From a virus: a DNA stretch of 64,000 nt. This document shows positions 45,257 to 53,799 of the stretch, in pieces. A program made the position numbers and the translations under genes. The notes beneath the pieces were generated by a model. The model was not told the DNA's origin. It saw only the letters and a program-made list of their open reading frames with translations, and searched no databases. Each line of letters opens with the position of its first letter. The stretch's first letter is position 1. The stretch is taken from IMG/VR virus record IMGVR_UViG_3300006484_001465, positions 1-64,000 of that record. One strand, written 5' to 3'.

Positions 45257-47857
45257 ATGGCAAAATACGAATTTGATAAGAAAAAATTTGAGGAGTGGAA
45301 ACAAGCTCAAAAGGAATCTGCTGAACTTCAGGAAAAGATGAACAGTAACCTTAATGGTTATATGGAAGGTGTTAAAAAATTAACTGAACTACAAAAAAAC
45401 TTACAATTTATTGAGCAAAAAGTCGCTCAATTAAAAAAAGAACAACTTAAAGCTGAAAATGATTTATTAGAAAATACTAAAAAACTTAATAAAGCAACAG
45501 CAGACGGTGATGCTAATGAAATAAAAGCACTTAAAGAAAAGGAAAAAGAATTAAAAAAAATAATTGCAGCTAAAAAAGAAGGTGTAGATATAACTGAAAA
45601 AGAATTAGGTTTACTTAAGCAACAAACAGCTGAGTTAACTGAACAAGTAAAACAAACTAGTTTAATAAGCGCTGGATTAGGTTCAGCAGTTGGTTTTTTA
45701 GGTAAAGTACCAGGTTTAATCACTAAAGGTTTCGGTATGCTTAAGGGTACTGGAATCTTTGAAATGGACAAAGCTATATTAAATGCTAATAAAAGCATGG
45801 CTGGTTCTGAAAAAACATTTAACAATCTTTATAATACTATTAAAGATTCTGCTAAAACAACCACAATGTGGGGTGTTGGTGTTAAGGATTTGGCTGTTAT
45901 GCAACAAGGTTATAGTGAAGCTATTGGAAAGTCGGTGATGTTGACTGAAGATGGTTATAAGGCTATGGCTGGTATGGCTGAAGGTACTGGGTTAGGTAAG
46001 GAATTTGCTGTTGGTATGGCTGCTGAAATGGATAAATTTAACATTTCAGCTGAAAGGTCTGGCTCAATAGTTGAGATGACTATGAATAAAGCTGCTAAAC
46101 TTGGTGTAAATGGTGCCGCTGCATTAAAGTCATTACAAAACAATTTAAAATTAGCACAAAGATTTAATTTTAAAGGTGGTATTGCTGGTTTAGCTAAGTT
46201 ATCAGTTGAAGCTACTAGATTAAAATTAGATATGCAAGGTATTGCTGGTATGGCTGAAAAAGTATTTAGACCAGAAGGTGCAATAGAAATGGCCGCTCAA
46301 TTAACAACAATGGGTGGTGAATTTGCTAAACTAGGTGACCCGATGACATTACTATTTAAAAGTAGAAATGATATGGCTGGATTTTCTAAAGATGTTGGTA
46401 AAGCTTCTGCTGAATTTATTGAATTTAATAAAGAGACTGGTGAATTTAATATTAAAGCTGGTTTGGCTGCTGATAGAATGCGTGAGATATCAACAATAAC
46501 TGGTATAGCTGTTGAGGAGTTAAAAGAAATGGGTTCGGCTCAACTTAAAATTGTGGAAGTTGGTAAAAATCTTAAATCTGGTATTTTTGGTGAAGAAGAT
46601 ACTCAACTAATAAGTTCATTTGCTAAATTTAAAGATGGTAAATGGAAAATAGAAGCTGGTAGCTTTAGTAAAGATTTAAAAGATTTAAATAAAAATGATA
46701 TTGCAAGGATTAAAGCTGAGGATAAAACATTACAGGAAAGAGCTGAATTTGGTAGGTCTTTTGATGAAACTATACAAGACTTAATTTTAATGGTAAAAGA
46801 AATGTTATTACCATTAGCTAAATCTTTAAGAGAAAATTTTGGTGAAAGAGTTAAAGAATTAGCTAAATGGTTTAATAGTTCAGAATTTAGAGATATGGTC
46901 GAAGGTGTTATTAAGGGTGTTGGTGATTTTATAAAATATATTAGTGATTTTATGAAAAATAATCCAATAACAGCGGCAGTTACTGCTGGTGCGGCAATAT
47001 TTGGTGGTTCTATTTTAAAATATCTTGGCGAGTCAGCAATGTGGTTGTTGAATGGTAAATTATTAGGTATGGGATTCAATTCAGTAGCTAGTGGTGGAGG
47101 TGGTGGCGGTGGTTCTATGCTTGATATGTTGGATATGGGTGACGGAAAAGGAAAGGGTAAATCAGGTAAAATGGGTAGATTTGGTAAAATTGGTAAATTT
47201 TTAAAAGGTCCTGGTGGTGCTGGTCTTCTTGCTGGTGGTTTTGCTGCTTATGATGAATATAGTGAAAATGCTGCTACGGGTATGAGTGGTGGTGAAAATG
47301 CTGGTAGAACTGTATCGAAAGGTGGTGGCGCAATGGGTGGTGCTGCTGCTGGTGCTGCAATGGGTGCTATTGGTGGCCCTGTTGGTGTTTTACTTGGTGG
47401 TATAATTGGTGGTATTGCTGGTAGTGCATTAGGTGAAGAAATTGGTGATGCAATATGGGGCAATGAAAATGCAACCGCAGTTTCAGCTGGTAGAGGTAAA
47501 AATAAAGCTGGTGATTTCAAAAGTGTTGGTATGCAAGATGGTATTATGTTTCACCCGCAAGATAAATTCTTAAAAGTAAATGATGCTATTACAATTGCTG
47601 GAACTCAAGCTGGTGGTAATGCTAAATTAGCTGAAAAAATGGGTAATGGGGGTTCATCAAATGAAACAACACATAAATTTAATGATTTAAATATTAAAAT
47701 ATCAGTTGATGCACCTAGTGATTCTAAATTTTGGGAAAGTATCGTAAATCAACCAGATATAATGAAAAAAATAACTCAAGGTGTTCATATAAGTAGTGAA
47801 GAAGCATCAAGTGGTGGCAAAGTTACTGGTAGTGGACCTAAACGAAGAGGTAAATAA
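45257..47857 (+). CDS. tail tape measure protein
   Basis: 866 residues. Residues 1-140 are a long coiled coil rich in Lys, Glu and Gln. Residues about 140-520 are helical with many Ala, Gly and Met, including GMAEGTGLGKEFAVGMAAEM. A hydrophobic stretch NNPITAAVTAGAAIFGGSIL lies at about residues 570-590, and a Gly/Ala-rich segment (GGAMGGAAAGAAMGAIGGPV, then LLGGIIGGIAGSALG) at about 695-740. Helical rod plus hydrophobic Gly-rich segments near the C-terminal end is the signature of tape measure proteins, which set tail length and enter the envelope during injection. Position after tube and hub genes and before the baseplate genes supports this. Confidence 0.85.
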   Translation: MAKYEFDKKKFEEWKQAQKESAELQEKMNSNLNGYMEGVKKLTELQKNLQFIEQKVAQLKKEQLKAENDLLENTKKLNKATADGDANEIKALKEKEKELKKIIAAKKEGVDITEKELGLLKQQTAELTEQVKQTSLISAGLGSAVGFLGKVPGLITKGFGMLKGTGIFEMDKAILNANKSMAGSEKTFNNLYNTIKDSAKTTTMWGVGVKDLAVMQQGYSEAIGKSVMLTEDGYKAMAGMAEGTGLGKEFAVGMAAEMDKFNISAERSGSIVEMTMNKAAKLGVNGAAALKSLQNNLKLAQRFNFKGGIAGLAKLSVEATRLKLDMQGIAGMAEKVFRPEGAIEMAAQLTTMGGEFAKLGDPMTLLFKSRNDMAGFSKDVGKASAEFIEFNKETGEFNIKAGLAADRMREISTITGIAVEELKEMGSAQLKIVEVGKNLKSGIFGEEDTQLISSFAKFKDGKWKIEAGSFSKDLKDLNKNDIARIKAEDKTLQERAEFGRSFDETIQDLILMVKEMLLPLAKSLRENFGERVKELAKWFNSSEFRDMVEGVIKGVGDFIKYISDFMKNNPITAAVTAGAAIFGGSILKYLGESAMWLLNGKLLGMGFNSVASGGGGGGGSMLDMLDMGDGKGKGKSGKMGRFGKIGKFLKGPGGAGLLAGGFAAYDEYSENAATGMSGGENAGRTVSKGGGAMGGAAAGAAMGAIGGPVGVLLGGIIGGIAGSALGEEIGDAIWGNENATAVSAGRGKNKAGDFKSVGMQDGIMFHPQDKFLKVNDAITIAGTQAGGNAKLAEKMGNGGSSNETTHKFNDLNIKISVDAPSDSKFWESIVNQPDIMKKITQGVHISSEEASSGGKVTGSGPKRRGK

Positions 47858-47940
47858 ATATGTTAATTTTTTGTTAAAATTATAAAAAAAGTTGTTATTT
47901 AATAAATAAATCAGTTTATTTACATTGTCTTAAATGGATA

Positions 47941-48050
47941 AATAATATATTAATATAATATATATAATAATTAATAAAGTAATATATATAATAAAATAAT
48001 AATATATATTATAATATAATAATTAATAAAGTAATATATATTATAAAAGT
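47941..48050. repeat. AT-only intergenic segment with 24-bp direct repeats
   Basis: About 110 bases almost without G or C. TAATAATTAATAAAGTAATA and its extension occur at 47965-47988 and again at 48017-48040, exact over 24 bases, and the surrounding ATATAT runs are self-complementary. The 250-base gap 47858-48107 holds no gene otherwise. It may be an easily melted region (origin or promoter upstream element). Confidence 0.6.
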
Positions 48051-48080
48051 TATTTATTTTTTCAAAATTTTTATTACCAT

Positions 48081-48097
48081 AGTATTTATATATAAAG
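48081..48097 (+). promoter_or_regulatory. phage late-type promoter motif of the baseplate operon
   Basis: AGTATTTATATATAAAG lies 27 bases before the start at 48108. Confidence 0.55.
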
Positions 48098-48107
48098 AAT
48101 TAATACT

Positions 48108-51100
48108 ATGCCAAATTCAATAAATTCACTATCACCTTCCTTTAGGGATTATTTATTACTTAAGAATTTAGTAACAGATACTGTAATTGATAATGGTTTA
48201 CAATCATTATTAGGTGGTATTGGTTATCCAGTTGAAGTAGAAACGTTACCAATTGCGGTTCAACCGTCAAATAGTATTGATAATACTGGTACTATATATC
48301 AAGAATTAAATACTATATTAAATACTTTTCAAGGTACTACTGATGATTACTCTCAAACTAATATTATATTAAATCAATCAACAAATAGTGTAATAGGTAA
48401 TCAAGGTCTTTATTCAAATTCAAATGAATTATTAAATGGTCAATTTTTAGCTAATGGTAATTTAACTAATAGTTCTGATGTTAGAGAAGGTATGACATCT
48501 AAAAATATATATGTTGATGTACCTAAACAATCAGTTATTGATTTAAATACACAACCAGTACCAACTTTTCAAAATCTTAAATCATATATTGATGAGAATA
48601 ATAATTTAAATATAGGTGGACCTAGTACACAAGCTGCCGATATAATCGGTGGTGTTGTAGGTGGTCAAGGAGTTGGTTTTAATTCAACAGGTGGTTTGGT
48701 TGCTAATGAAGATATTAGGTCAACTTTACTAGGTAGAGTATTAGGTGCTACTGGAACTATAAATGATACACCTTTAGGTAATATAGGTGGTCAACAATTA
48801 TTAGCACATGTTGGTTATAATGCAGCATTTGGTTTACAACAAGAAACATTAGGTAGTTTAAATTTAAATCCATTATCATTACTTCAAGGTAAAAGTTTAG
48901 TTAATTTAAATTATAGTATTACAGTACCTAAAGGTACCGTTGGTAGAATCCTTAACTTTGCAGCAAATATACTTGGTGTTCAATCACCAAAAAGTTTATT
49001 AGAAGAATCTTCAAGTATTTATTCATTTAGTAATAAATTAGATTATATTGGTCAACCAAATATTAAACGAGCAAATGAAATGCTTAAAAATTCTGGTGTG
49101 GGTCAAGTTCAAACTTTAATTAATCATATGAGAGCTAATATGATTATCTCTAATCCAAATGGAACAACATTAAGACAGGGATATGCGGCTGGATACGAAG
49201 ATGATAGAATTAAAAAGGGTGATAATACTGGTGATGGTGTAAATTATAATTTATATGCAAGAGGTGATGGTGATGGTGGTATTATAGATTTCTTAAACGG
49301 AAAGGAAAATAGCCCAATATCATCAGGTAACTATGATAGACCTGGACAAATTATAGGTGATGGTTGGGCTGAAGACTATAGAGGTTTTTATGCTAGTTAT
49401 GATTTACCAGTTTCAGAGTCTGATGCTGAATTAAATAGAGCTGGAACAACAATTAAAAAATATAAAGATGCTTTTGGTTGGACTGATGAGTATAACAACA
49501 CACCAGATAGTGTTAAAGATTTCAATCAAGAAACATTATTCAACAATAAAAAAACACTTTTATATAAAACAAGAAAATTATTTGAAACAAATAGAATGCA
49601 AACACTTGTAACAGGTCATGGTGTTAAAGATGATTCTGAATCTCAAATACAAACTGCCGTATCTAGTGTTGGTCGTTTTGTTTCAAAAGGTAGTGGTGTA
49701 TTATCATATAATGCTTTAATTAAAGGTGTTAACGATGACCCAGCCAAAGTATTTTGTAGAACATGGACAACATACGATAGATATGATGATGTTTTAGATT
49801 TACAAAAGAATAGAGGGTTATATGGTTCAAATCGTAATATATTTAGAAAAAATGTTGAATTATCAGTTTTAGAAGATAATGGTTTTGCTAGAATAGCACC
49901 ATATAAGACTGATGATATGTCAAAAAAATATACTGACAATAAAAGATATATGTTCTCAATTGAGAATTTAGCCTGGAATGATAATTTACCTAATTTATTA
50001 GCATGTGAAATTGGTCCTGGTGACCAATTAAGTGGTCATAAAGGTAGAATAATGTGGTTCCCACCATATGATATTAGCTTCAGTGAATCAACATCAGCAA
50101 GTTGGGATAAACATAATTTTATAGGTAGAGGGGAACCGATGTATACTTATAATAATACTGAAAGAACTGGTAATTTAAGTTGGAAAATAATTATTGACCA
50201 TCCGAATTACCTTAATTTTATTGGTGGTGCTGAAGGTATAAACCCTACAAATTTTGATGATTATGTTGCATCATTTTTTGCTGGTTGTATTCCATTGGAA
50301 GAAGCAAAACAAATTCTTACAAAAAATGAGAGTGATAAAACTGAAACTGCAAATGCTCAAACAAAACCAGAAGAAACATTACTTGAACAATTAGCGCCAC
50401 CATCATTTAATGTTTATTTTCCAAATGATGTTTTTGAAATTGATAAATATCCAAAATATGAAGATGGTGTGTGTGATGTTGATAATGCATTAGAAACATT
50501 AAAAGGTCATACTGATAGTGTTCATTATGCTGAATTTAGTCCAGATGGAACTAAAGTAGTTACAGCATCATATGATAATACAGCTAGAATATGGGATGCA
50601 ACATCTGGTGATACTATATATATATTAGCTGGACATACTAATTCTCTCATTACTGCTAAATTTAGTTCAGATGGTACTAAAGTGGTAACAGCATCATATG
50701 ATGATACCGCTAGAATATGGGATGTATCAAATGGTAGTTCATTATTTACATTAGGACACACTAATTCTGTTAGTTATGCTGAATTCAGCCCAGATGGAAC
50801 TAAAGTGGTAACAGCATCATATGATGATACCGCTAAAATATGGAACGCAATCAATGGTACTCTAATATTTAATTTAAGTGGACATACTAATACCGTTTAC
50901 GATGCTAAATTTAATCCAAATGGAACTAAAATTATAACTTCATCAAATGATACTACAGCTAGAATATGGGATGTAGCATCTGGTACTTTAATACATATCT
51001 TAAGTGGCCATACTGATGGAATACTAAGTTCTGAATTCAGCCCAGATGGAACTAAAGTAGTTACCGCATCATATGAAGGTACAGCTAAAATATGGGATAC

Positions 51101-53450
51101 AGCAACTGGTGCTTTAATATTTAATTTAAGTGGCCACACTCAGTTTCTTAATGCTGCTAGATTTAGTCCAGACGGAACTAAAATTGTAACTGCCGCCACA
51201 TCCCCAGATAACACATCTAAAATATGGAATGTATCAAACGGTGGTTTATTATTTACATTAGACGAACATACTGATGCGATTAATGACGCTAACTTTAGTC
51301 CAGATGGAACTAAAATTGTAACTGCATCATCTGATAATACAGGTAAAATATGGGATGTATCAAATGGTGCTTTATTATCAACATTAGCTGGACATACTGA
51401 TTGGGTTTTAACAGCTGAATTCAGCCCAGATAATACTAAAATTGTAACTGCATCATTTGATGATACCGCTAAAATATGGGATGCAACAAAAAATTATGGT
51501 GTTTGTAGAATTGATTATAGTAAAAATATTACGGGTAAAGGTGAAGGTATAGATAGATATAACGAATCATGCTATCAATTTTTAGTTGAGGGTAAAAAAA
51601 CATGGTCATCAGTCCAATGCGGAGACACACCTAATGTTTACCAGGGTACTGACGGTAGAGATGAACCAGATAGAACTGATTTTGGTTTAAATGGTACGGG
51701 GACAACAGTTGATTATACTGGAACTAGACTTGCTGATAAAAAATATTTAGGTTGGAGAGACCCACAATATAAAATTGATTTACAAAATTATTTACTTACA
51801 AAATGTAAAAATTGTAAAGTAGTAGTTGAAGGTTTTGCTAGTGTTGTTGGTACTTTTGGTGATAATAGAAATGATAAATTATCAGAACTTAGGGCAAATA
51901 GTGTTAAAGATTGGTTATTAACAAATATATTAACAGACCCACCATTTTCAGAAAGAGTAACAGTTGCAGCAGTAGTTGGTGGTGCAACTAATAAAGGTGG
52001 TGATGGTACTAGTTCATGTCCAGAATCACCAGCATCAAGAAAAAGAAATTATTTAAAATCTGTAAATGATGTTTATGGTTGTAAGATTAATAGATACGTT
52101 ACGGTTAAATTTGTTATTGACCCTAATTTAAATACTGAAGATAAACCAAAAACAGAAAAGGAAACAGTACCACCACCTAAAGTTTTATTACCTAAAATAA
52201 GTCCATCTAGATTTTATACAGAATGTGATTATTTTCAGAAATTAGAACTTTCAGACCCAACGGTATATGATACTTTAAAAACTAAAATTAAATTTTTCCA
52301 ACCAGCGTTTCACTCAACAACGCCAGAAGGTTTTAATTCTAGATTAACATTCTTACAACAATGTATGAGACAAGGGCCAACTCAAGGTGCTGGTACTACA
52401 AATAACCCAAGTAATTTAGCATTTGGTAGACCACCAGTATGTATATTAAGAATTGGTGATTTTTACCATACTAAGATTATAATTGAAAATTTAAATTTCA
52501 CATTTGACCCATTGGTTTGGGATTTAAACCCAGAGGGTGTTGGTGTACAACCAATGATTTGTAATGTAGATATGTCATTTGCATTTATTGGTGGTTCAAG
52601 TCTTACTGGACCAATTAATAAATTACAAAATGCTGTATCATTTAATTACTTTGCAAATACTGAAGTATATGACCCAAGAGCTGATACTATTGTAGTTAAA
52701 GATGACAAGGGAAGTATTGTTAATGGTGAAGATAGTATTTCTGCTTTCAAAAATAATTTAACAGAAGCGCAGATGAGTCCAAATATAACACCAACTGCGA
52801 ATCAACTTGCTCAAAATAATAATGCAAATGCTGGTAATCAACCATTAACTAGCTTAACAGCTACTACTGCAACAACGGTTCCAGTACCACCAACAGCACC
52901 ACCAGTACCAACTGACCCAGACCAAGCGGTATTTAGTAATGCTGAGTTTACTAATACTTATGCATTTAATATTAATTATGATGGTGATAAATTAAAAGGT
53001 AGATTTGGGGTTGTTAATGGTTTATCTAAAGACTATCAAGCTAAACTTAGGTTATTTAGTTCAACGGGTGGTAATATTGATATTGCAACATTTACAATAA
53101 ACTCTAGTTCACACCCTGACTTACCAAATATGGGTGAATTTATTAGTGAAAAAGGTGGTTGGAAATCAGCTTTAGGTGAATTAGCTGATGTAAAAAATGG
53201 TGGTGTTTTATTTATTGTTTCAGTTTTGGCATATCCAGATTATAAATATTATAAATCTAAAGCGATTGCACAATTTGATTGTCCAGAGGAAGATATTAAA
53301 TATGCGGATATGTTAGATTATGAGGAGTGGGGTTATATCTTAAAAGACCCTTGTTGTAATTGTTGGCCAAATGGAACTGGTAAAAGTACTATTTCAGTTT
53401 ATAACGATAAAGGTGTACTTGTGAATTGTCCAATCTCTGGTTGTACATAA
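48108..53450 (+). CDS. giant baseplate protein with WD40 propeller and OmpA-like domain
   Basis: 1780 residues. Residues 1-790 are phage structural sequence, including MFSIENLAWNDNLPNLLACE, FPPYDISFSESTSASWDKHN and a TGNLSWKIIIDHP strand like those of large baseplate proteins. Residues about 796-1130 are eight consecutive WD40 repeats (GHTDSVHYAEFSPDGTKVVT then ASYDDTAKIWD). Residues about 1222-1345 match an OmpA/MotB C-terminal domain (VVVEGFASVVGTFGDNRNDKLS, in which the Asp of the usual GHTD is missing, then LRANSVKDWL), a fold that binds peptidoglycan. Residues about 1400-1600 return to phage structural sequence (RPPVCILRIGDFYHTKIIIE), and a Cys-rich tail ends the chain. WD40 and OmpA look inserted into one ancestral baseplate protein. 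First gene of the baseplate operon. Confidence 0.8.
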   Translation: MPNSINSLSPSFRDYLLLKNLVTDTVIDNGLQSLLGGIGYPVEVETLPIAVQPSNSIDNTGTIYQELNTILNTFQGTTDDYSQTNIILNQSTNSVIGNQGLYSNSNELLNGQFLANGNLTNSSDVREGMTSKNIYVDVPKQSVIDLNTQPVPTFQNLKSYIDENNNLNIGGPSTQAADIIGGVVGGQGVGFNSTGGLVANEDIRSTLLGRVLGATGTINDTPLGNIGGQQLLAHVGYNAAFGLQQETLGSLNLNPLSLLQGKSLVNLNYSITVPKGTVGRILNFAANILGVQSPKSLLEESSSIYSFSNKLDYIGQPNIKRANEMLKNSGVGQVQTLINHMRANMIISNPNGTTLRQGYAAGYEDDRIKKGDNTGDGVNYNLYARGDGDGGIIDFLNGKENSPISSGNYDRPGQIIGDGWAEDYRGFYASYDLPVSESDAELNRAGTTIKKYKDAFGWTDEYNNTPDSVKDFNQETLFNNKKTLLYKTRKLFETNRMQTLVTGHGVKDDSESQIQTAVSSVGRFVSKGSGVLSYNALIKGVNDDPAKVFCRTWTTYDRYDDVLDLQKNRGLYGSNRNIFRKNVELSVLEDNGFARIAPYKTDDMSKKYTDNKRYMFSIENLAWNDNLPNLLACEIGPGDQLSGHKGRIMWFPPYDISFSESTSASWDKHNFIGRGEPMYTYNNTERTGNLSWKIIIDHPNYLNFIGGAEGINPTNFDDYVASFFAGCIPLEEAKQILTKNESDKTETANAQTKPEETLLEQLAPPSFNVYFPNDVFEIDKYPKYEDGVCDVDNALETLKGHTDSVHYAEFSPDGTKVVTASYDNTARIWDATSGDTIYILAGHTNSLITAKFSSDGTKVVTASYDDTARIWDVSNGSSLFTLGHTNSVSYAEFSPDGTKVVTASYDDTAKIWNAINGTLIFNLSGHTNTVYDAKFNPNGTKIITSSNDTTARIWDVASGTLIHILSGHTDGILSSEFSPDGTKVVTASYEGTAKIWDTATGALIFNLSGHTQFLNAARFSPDGTKIVTAATSPDNTSKIWNVSNGGLLFTLDEHTDAINDANFSPDGTKIVTASSDNTGKIWDVSNGALLSTLAGHTDWVLTAEFSPDNTKIVTASFDDTAKIWDATKNYGVCRIDYSKNITGKGEGIDRYNESCYQFLVEGKKTWSSVQCGDTPNVYQGTDGRDEPDRTDFGLNGTGTTVDYTGTRLADKKYLGWRDPQYKIDLQNYLLTKCKNCKVVVEGFASVVGTFGDNRNDKLSELRANSVKDWLLTNILTDPPFSERVTVAAVVGGATNKGGDGTSSCPESPASRKRNYLKSVNDVYGCKINRYVTVKFVIDPNLNTEDKPKTEKETVPPPKVLLPKISPSRFYTECDYFQKLELSDPTVYDTLKTKIKFFQPAFHSTTPEGFNSRLTFLQQCMRQGPTQGAGTTNNPSNLAFGRPPVCILRIGDFYHTKIIIENLNFTFDPLVWDLNPEGVGVQPMICNVDMSFAFIGGSSLTGPINKLQNAVSFNYFANTEVYDPRADTIVVKDDKGSIVNGEDSISAFKNNLTEAQMSPNITPTANQLAQNNNANAGNQPLTSLTATTATTVPVPPTAPPVPTDPDQAVFSNAEFTNTYAFNINYDGDKLKGRFGVVNGLSKDYQAKLRLFSSTGGNIDIATFTINSSSHPDLPNMGEFISEKGGWKSALGELADVKNGGVLFIVSVLAYPDYKYYKSKAIAQFDCPEEDIKYADMLDYEEWGYILKDPCCNCWPNGTGKSTISVYNDKGVLVNCPISGCT
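50496..51494 (+). repeat. eight WD40-coding tandem repeats of about 126 bp
   Basis: Units share long near-identical DNA blocks such as CCAGATGGAACTAAAGTGGT and GATACCGCTAAAATATGGGA. Similarity at DNA level is higher than expected for an old domain. Confidence 0.85.
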
Positions 53451-53470
53451 AATTAATAAAAAAATAAATT

Positions 53471-53788
53471 ATGGCAAGTTATTTCGATAGATACGAAAAG
53501 TTTAGATATGAAGGTAAGATATTACCCATACCATATATCAGGATACCAGTAGAAGCTACTGATAAAAATATTATTTATAAATTAAGTAGAACTAGACTTG
53601 ACAAAGTCAGTCAAACTTATTATAATAACCCATATCATGGTTTTTTAATTATGTTAGCAAATCCACAATATGGTGGTTTGGAATTTAATATAAAAGATGG
53701 TGATGTAATAAGAGTACCTTATCCTTTTGATTCTGCACTTGAAAGATATATAGGGCAAGTAAATAGATACAAACAACTTTATGGTTAA
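53471..53788 (+). CDS. LysM-containing baseplate protein (T4 gp53-like)
   Basis: 105 residues. The C-terminal part, NPYHGFLIMLANPQYGGLEF followed by NIKDGDVIRVPYP, is a LysM-type ending (a helix, then a strand with D-G-D-x-I-x-V-P). T4 gp53, a baseplate wedge protein, contains a LysM-like domain after a short N-terminal part, and the size and position between two giant baseplate genes suit that role. It starts 20 bases after the WD40 protein and 11 bases before the hub gene, so all three are co-transcribed. The LysM fold here probably serves protein contacts. Confidence 0.6.
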   Translation: MASYFDRYEKFRYEGKILPIPYIRIPVEATDKNIIYKLSRTRLDKVSQTYYNNPYHGFLIMLANPQYGGLEFNIKDGDVIRVPYPFDSALERYIGQVNRYKQLYG

Positions 53789-53799
53789 TTTAAAATAAT

